A stretch of DNA of 64,000 nt, taken from NCBI RefSeq assembly GCF_001625305.1, contig NW_017802935.1, positions 1,582,173 through 1,646,172 of the forward strand. Reading direction: 5' to 3'. Positions 58,601 through 64,000 of this stretch are shown one piece after another. The translations under genes were made by a program, and so were the position numbers. A model generated the notes under the pieces. The model was not told the origin of the DNA. It saw only the letters and a list, made by a program, of their open reading frames with translations, and made no database searches. Positions within the stretch are counted from its first letter, which is position 1; the number at the start of each line of letters is the position of its first letter. Source of the DNA: Branchiostoma belcheri. Taxonomy: Eukaryota > Chordata > Leptocardii > Amphioxiformes > Branchiostomatidae.

Positions 58601-61600
58601 AGACTGCAGCATTGAAAAAAAGTATAACAACAAGCAAGTCTCTATCAACATTCAATAAATGTGTGTATCCATTCTTTTAGCATGTCAAAATAGAAGTCAT
58701 AAATTTATCTTCTACGATTGAGTACAAAATGTAAAATGCATGTTGAGCACAGTCCTCATCACAAAACATGCTACAAGAGAATACTTACTGTAGAATTTCT
58801 TTCTTTGTGAAATAAGTCAGCTCCTGCAACACAAAAAACATAGAGGAATGTTTACACAATGTAAGCATCTCTATCAAATGAACAATGGCCCAACCTACAA
58901 TGTGCATTGTAGTAATAAAAGTTTACCTACATTATATGTTTTAGTAATTTGATGCAATTGACATTTGGCTAACTTTTGAGTTATGAATATGATAGATGTG
59001 GAGTCTAATGCCTTTGTTTGTGTTTGTGTTTGTTTGAACAAATGAACTTTCCTCCATGACACAGTCTTTAAATCCTTGACTTAACGGTTAACCTATACAT
59101 GGAGGGGGCAGTGTGTATATATACAATATGGTCAGTTTTCCAGCTCAACTTGGCCATATTTTGGTCCATATTAATTTTATTTTGGACATCATAATTGTTA
59201 GTGACAGAGTATGTCCCATTAATTTAGGCCAACTTCTGACTACATGTTTACAGTAAACTGGAGACCCTACAGTCCACTTGTAGAGGAGGCTATGTAGTCT
59301 GGTGGAGACTACTGATGTAGTATGTACACGAAGTGGGCTTGTTCACACCAAGTCTGGTGCACTGTCGTTTGCGCCAATTCAACCCGCCCGTTGAAGATCT
59401 TCTTACTACATATACTTGTTTCGTCCGTCCTGTGTTGGAATATGCCGCGCCTCTGTCAGTGTGGCACCCTGGTTTGACCAAAGCACAGAGAAGGAAGATT
59501 GAAAACATACAAAGAAGAGCCACCAGAATCATCCTTGCTAAGGAGTTCACGAACTACAAGTCAGCACTGGAGACGCTACAGCTACAGACTTTAGAAGATC
59601 GCAGAATAGCCCTGTGCAGACAGTTTGCGAACAACATACAAGCTTCTACCCTCTACCGACACTGGCTGCCACAAACCAGGGGTAGTGTCAGTGGGAGGAT
59701 GACTAGACAACATGCAAAACTTGACCAATTGCCAGCGCGCACAGAGCGGTACAACAAAAGTACATTACCGTACCTTGTTCACATTTTAAATCATGAATAA
59801 TCTGTGTAAATGTATGATTTTAATATGATTTAATGACTGTTTTTACAACACGGAATGATGATCAGGATTTTATTTCACTGTCTAAAGCTTTTATTCACGC
59901 AATTCAGCCTTGTGGCTGCCTAGTGATGGAGCTGTATTGTGATTTGTGTTTGTGTTTGAAATAAACCAATGATACTGTGAATACTGAGCTGGTTTGTAAT
60001 TGGGTGTTCCCAGAAGTCACGCTGCTGCTGTGTAATCAGTTTGGCAAGGTGAGTGCATTGTGAATGCAGAACAGGTTGTGGAAAGTCTTCTGACAGGCTA
60101 AATTTACTAGCCAAAATAGTCTGGTAGAGACTAGAGATGTGTAGTGTGTACACAAGTGGGCTTGTTCACACCAAGTCACTTCACGCAGGTGTAAATGAGT
60201 ACCTAACTTTGGTGAGGGACGTCCCTCGGACAGGACATTAAATGTAGGTCCTGTGTTTGGGGAGAGCCACACCCCACGCACGTTAAACTTAAAGATCCCA
60301 CCACACCTTTTGAAAAAGAGTATAGGGGCATGCCCCAGTGTGCGATGGTCCAAATACTTATCTGATTATACACTACTGACTCCAGGAAGAGTAGTGTGAA
60401 ATTCACACTAATGGAGATCCTAAACAAACAAACAAACAAACAAATAAATGTGTGCGATGTGAATACAGAACAGGTTTGTAATTAGGCGCTACCAGCAGTC
60501 ATGCTGCGTTGCTTCTGTGTAATCAGGTCCGACGAAGGGCGGGCGGGGAGTCTACAGAATGTTCAGGTTGTGGAAAGTTTTCTGACAGAGATTTGCTAGC
60601 CCAAAGTGAAACTTTAAAAAAGTATCTCTTCTAAGTCTGGTGGAAACTAGAGATGTGAACTATACTACTGTATACTGTACACAAGTGGGGTTGTTCACAC
60701 CAAGTGTGTATGTGCCGTGAATACAGAACAGTTTGTGGAAAATCTGACAGACTAGATTTACTAGCCCAAACTGAAACTTTTAAAAAGCATCTCTTGCAAT
60801 CTGCATGGTAGAGACTAGAGATGTGTAAACAGTTGTGTGTACACAAGTGGGCTTGTTCACACCAAGTGTGCGCATCATGAATACACTTTAATTGGGCGTT
60901 CCCAGAAGTCACGCTGCTGTGCTGCTTCTGTGTAATCAGGTCCGACAAAACAAAGCCGGGCGGGGAGTCTGTTGTGACGACCTGCTACAACAATGGTGGG
61001 GGACTGACACCTGATACCCCACCCCAGGTCAGGGGTCACCGTGCAAGGTGGTTCCTGCTCACAATTATATACATGTATCTGTGTTTGTATAGCCGGTATA
61101 ACCGCCTTTCGGCATAATTCACCAGCTTTGCAGGCACGCGGCGCTGTGGCAGCTGGCTACATTACACCAAACGACTTGTTACACCTAACTCTTGAACATC
61201 CAACTCTAGACATTGTTTAAAGCTATCTAATGACAATGCCCCTACTGTACTTGGTGACAGTGAGTTCCACTCTGCGATAGTTCTAGGAAAGAATGTGGAA
61301 TGTGGAAAATCTTCTGAAGGACTGAATTTGCTAGCTTAAAATAAAATCATCTCCTGTCAATTCTCCCTTTTTCTTTATTTCCTTCCATTTTACTAGTAAT
61401 TTTTTCAAACACTGAAACAAGTGGGATGTTGATAAGATATATTTTCATGTAGGACTTTAAAAAGCTTAAATAATAAAAATGCCAAAGTTGTAGAAGAGCT
61501 CACATAACTTTGTTGTACCCGGATTTTTTACAAGAATGAAAGGACCATAGTCTAAGAGTTGAAGTCAATATCAAAGTGCCAAATTTTGGTCAGTGACTAA

Positions 61601-62106
61601 CAACAGGTGTACTATACATGTCTTATTAGGCTGTCATGGATGACTGTGTTTCAAATTCTCTGTCGAATGAAAGTGGTACACGTTGGCACATCTTCTTTTT
61701 TCCAACCTTGAGCTACACAACCTTGAGATACGCAATTTTTATCACGAATAAGTCGAAATCAAAAATTTTTCTAAAAGTCATTTCCTTGTTGATTCTTTGA
61801 CTTTACAACTTGCTTCTCAACTTTGCATTTAATCACAAAGTCACAATACACCCTAATGCTAATCTGACTTAACGGTTATATCTTCAGTTACCAACTGCTT
61901 GATTGTGACAGTTCGAAAATATCTAGTAAAGCTAAAGGAAACCATAATTTAGGTCATAACTTGATAGAAATCGACCAGCCAACTAGACTAAACAAGCTTG
62001 TGAAGACAAACTGAAAGTAAAAGCAACAGAAAAGTCACGTAACGTCCAACTTTACCTGATATTCTTTCAGTTCCTCTTGCGTAAACTGGCTACTTGATCC
62101 TCCCAT
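55658..62106 (-). CDS. Calcium and integrin-binding (CIB) family EF-hand protein, 184 aa, eight exons
   Basis: Minus-strand exons: 62056-62106, 58789-58823, 58440-58539, 57797-57901, 57332-57374, 57075-57184, 56436-56524 and 55658-55679. Phases agree and the total is 184 codons plus TAA. The N-terminus MGGSSS fits the N-myristoylation pattern. CIB landmarks: ELTYFTKKEIL, VNPFKDRICDVF, LSFEDFLDMMSVFSD, EYAFKVYDFDSDGYL and the C-terminal PDFINSFRIRL. EF3 loop D112-D123 has Asp at position 12, as I recall for CIB1, suggesting Mg2+ preference. EF4 loop D154-E165 has Asp instead of Gly at position 6. CIB proteins bind integrin tails, kinases or TMC channels. The sequence mixes CIB1 (start, EF3 region) and CIB2/3 (end) features, so no single orthologue is assigned. 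A poly(A) signal TTTATT (minus AATAAA) at about 54211 implies a 1.45-kb 3' UTR. Confidence 0.93.
55770..56105. mobile_element. Foldback element, TAGGCCACACCAATT ends
   Basis: Same family as 36828-37177, with inverted ends AGGCCACACCAATTTAA and TTGAATTGGTGTGACG. It lies in the last CIB intron. Positions 56605-56745, in the next intron, are the older repeat that serves as the unoccupied site for the element at 34920-35141. Confidence 0.75.
59300..59990 (+). mobile_element. 3' fragment of a second LINE in CIB intron 1
   Basis: About 155 codons (59333-59800) encode the C-terminal end of a reverse-transcriptase protein: FVRPVLEYAAPLSVWHPG, then KIENIQRRATRIILAKE. A 3' tail with GCAATTCAGCCTTGTGGCTG and AAATAAACC follows to about 59970. 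The frame starts abruptly, so the 5' part is lost. The same tail motif occurs alone at 14778, 17872 (-), 22640 (-), 25752 and 44964. Confidence 0.85.
60000..61010. repeat. Irregular tandem block with a SINE fragment in CIB intron 1
   Basis: Units containing GAATACAGAACAG, TGTGTAATCAGGTCCGAC, GACTAGAGATGTG and GTGGGCTTGTTCACACCAAG recur near 60000-60180, 60470-60700, 60715-60870 and 60880-60970, and GGGCTTGTTCACACCAAG also at 59335. Positions 60178-60420 are a SINE fragment in plus orientation. Positions 61085-61285 carry a repeat with relatives at 1-80, 6760-6850 (-) and 26665-26800. Confidence 0.75.
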
Positions 62107-62579
62107 TGCGATCTGATGTGTTCAAACGACGCAGATCTCAACAAACTTTGACGAAAAAACTGAAAACAGACAAATTTTTGACGGAAAAGACCAAAGAAAC
62201 AAGATGGCTGCTGTTTTGTTACCTGTCACGTGACCGCAGGGCTAGTCAATATATAAATGGGGGTGTGCATCATACTATTACTTACGTAGCTACCTAAAAT
62301 GCATACTAAATTTGATTTAAAGATTAGAAATAAAATATTTGAATAATTTATAATTAATATACTTTTGTATAATTAGAATTTGTAGCGTGTTTGTTTATTT
62401 TTTTGATAGTTTTAAGAATATAGTCTACCTATCAAGGGATAGGTTAGAATGTTCCGATGACGTATACTGACTCAGCCTCACGACACGGAAGTGACAAGTA
62501 GACTTTTGGAAGAGAACTGAAGGTTTTTGTCGTCCTTCCATCGTTTTGTTCAAACCAAAGCAAAGACAACACGTCAGGC
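62107..62579. promoter_or_regulatory. Head-to-head promoter region of CIB and VPS28
   Basis: The start codons are 474 bases apart on opposite strands. Visible sites: GTCACGTGAC at 62225-62234 (E-box identical to the CLEAR consensus), AAGATGGCTGC (YY1-like, about 62200), TGACGT (CRE half, about 62457), TGACTCAG (AP-1-like, about 62468) and ACACGGAAGTGAC (ETS-like, about 62484). No TATA box is seen at a useful distance for VPS28. The arrangement fits a shared promoter; the AT-rich middle (62280-62440) argues for two separate cores. Confidence 0.6.
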
Positions 62580-63704
62580 ATGTTCCAGGGAGTACATGCA
62601 AACCCTAACCCAGGTTGGTACCTTTGTACATCCTTTGTTTGGCCGTATTTTTGTCTGGTTGTGTTTAATACTAGTAACGTTAGGTGTAATTACTGTTAGA
62701 TTTTTGGGGAGGGGATGTGTCATCAAATATTTTTGTGTGATATATATTATATTGTACCAAAACCCAGAGAGCATAGAAAATGATGCAAATAGGTTTAGAG
62801 TTTTATATGTTACTTTATGTACGCATCTTTTCAACCCTATTATTACAAGAGAAGAGAGAGAAGGAAGCTCCTTTTTTGCTATCTGATCTTGTCATCATTT
62901 TGTAAGATGAAGTGACAAAAATAGAGCAACAGTAACGTTATATTTACAAATGTATGTATTACCATGTTAGGGATATTTGTTGAACATTTCCTAACTAATA
63001 ATCAACATACATGTAACATTACCAATGGTCATCATCATATTCACCATCTTCACGAAACAATTTGTTTTGCCTTTGTAATAATTAACATGTTGTATGTCTG
63101 TTTTATTTCAGCTGCCAACAGGCCAGAGCTTATGGAGGTAAGCAGTCTATCTTTTTGCTGTATGCTAATATTATCGTAACTGCAGGACAGTAGCAAAGAC
63201 CTATGCTACGCTATGCATTTCTAGACAATTTAATTGGTGCTGTACTTCAATTAAAAGAATAATGCTACATGTATAGTGTGTAGACTGGATATATATTTTA
63301 GATGTGCAAAGTGTACCAGGTCCTTCAGTGTGATTCGACCAGTTTTTAGCTGCAAAGCTTGCAAAGGAGGTGTGTTTCTAACTTACACATATACCAAAGA
63401 CAGTTATAACAGCAATACAGACACAGACACAGAAGATAATGCAAGTTGGTGTCAAGGAAAGTTAATGTTTGTACATTGATTGCCGTCACTGAGATCTTAC
63501 CCAAAGAATAGTGATATCATAAGTACTGAGAGTCCTCTCTCTGTGGTAATCTTTACTTGTTTGTGGATTTGTTTAGGAAGTGAAGCTCCATCGTACGTCC
63601 CGTGAGAGAGAGCGTTACGATAACCAGGCTGAGCTGTTCGCTGTCATCAACACACTACAGAATCTGGAGAAGGCTTATATCAAGGATGCCATCAGACCTG
63701 AGGA
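62580..63704 (+). CDS. VPS28: VPS28, ESCRT-I subunit, first three exons (partial at window end)
   Basis: VPS28 is a cytoplasmic subunit of ESCRT-I, which binds TSG101 and sorts ubiquitinated cargo into multivesicular bodies. Exons: 62580-62613, 63112-63137 and 63577-63704, with GT-AG sites and matching phase (1, 0, 2). The peptide [20 protein letters not shown] continues with [20 protein letters not shown], then [23 protein letters not shown]. This aligns by eye with human VPS28 as I recall it (MFHGIP...[26 protein letters not shown]). The gene continues beyond 64000. A shrunken copy of exon 3 lies at 63800-63890. Confidence 0.94.
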
Positions 63705-63799
63705 GTAGGTCTAGTTTTTTAGTCATGAAATAGTGATAAAGTCTCAAGCCGTCAAGGGAGACTAGTCACTAAAGACTGGCTTTATAACAGAATCTATCT

Positions 63800-63890
63800 T
63801 ACTTGTTTGTTGATTTGAAGGAAGTGAAGACTTAAATCAAGGACGCCATCAGACCTGAGGAGTACGTCAAGTTTTTTTCTTTGAAATCAG
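63800..63890 (+). repeat. Shortened copy of VPS28 exon 3 with both intron edges
   Basis: The copy starts in the pre-acceptor sequence (CTTACTTGTTTGTTGATTTG, cf. 63551-63570) and keeps GGAAGTGAAG. It then jumps to AAATCAAGGACGCCATCAGA and runs past the donor into GTTTTTT. About 85 bases of exon are missing. The acceptor and donor are altered, so it is probably not spliced. Confidence 0.82.
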
Positions 63891-64000
63891 ATAAAAGTCT
63901 GGGGGAAATCTGAGGGAAGACAAACCGCACATAGCACTTTTTAGCACTTTTTAGTGTACTGAACTGAACTGACACAACAAAGGAAATGATATGGTACCAT

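Overview
The window looks like nuclear DNA of a cephalochordate (amphioxus, Branchiostoma). The basis is inference: compact, intron-rich genes closest to vertebrate families (MED23, CIMIP2C/FAM166C, CIB, VPS28, IL-17, caspase-8), and dense short foldback elements, SINEs, LINE tails and minisatellites in nearly every intron. A 49-base run of N marks it as a draft assembly.

Layout, left to right. (1) 118-8823 (+): the last 13 exons of MED23 (Mediator subunit), including two U12-type introns, one of them AT-AC. (2) 10926-11134 (-): a single 3' exon of an unrecognised gene. (3) 16355-21845 (-): a three-exon secreted IL-17-like cytokine gene with a TATA box. (4) 22.1-30.7 kb: no gene seen; nested foldback elements, simple repeats and LINE/SINE tails. 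(5) 30779-36806 (+): CIMIP2C (FAM166C), a ciliary microtubule inner protein. (6) about 39250-41255 (+): a 5'-truncated non-LTR retrotransposon with a long reverse-transcriptase frame. (7) 41704-45216 (-): a five-exon gene for a caspase-8-like protease preceded by two RRM-like domains and a coiled coil. This is the most unusual gene here. (8) 46.9-52.6 kb: a nearly identical pair of ~660-bp direct repeats, then a PIF1-family helicase frame overlapping a second frame that runs into the assembly gap. (9) 55658-62106 (-): an eight-exon CIB-family calcium-binding gene, head to head with (10) 62580-63704 (+): the first three exons of VPS28 (ESCRT-I), about 470 bp between the two start codons.

Two themes run through the window. 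First, pieces of exons, usually the exon edge plus adjoining intron, are duplicated next to the parent exon in MED23 (three exons), the IL-17-like gene, CIMIP2C and VPS28. Second, many foldback elements with TA...TA termini are flanked by 9-bp target duplications, which fits Mutator-type MITEs; one is nested inside another and one sits inside an older repeat whose unoccupied copy is also in the window.

The genes do not form an obvious pathway. The caspase, the IL-17-like gene and the PARP-type RRM-like domains suggest immune or cell-death roles, but that link is inference. All exon models were built by hand from splice consensus and reading-frame continuity; none has transcript support here.
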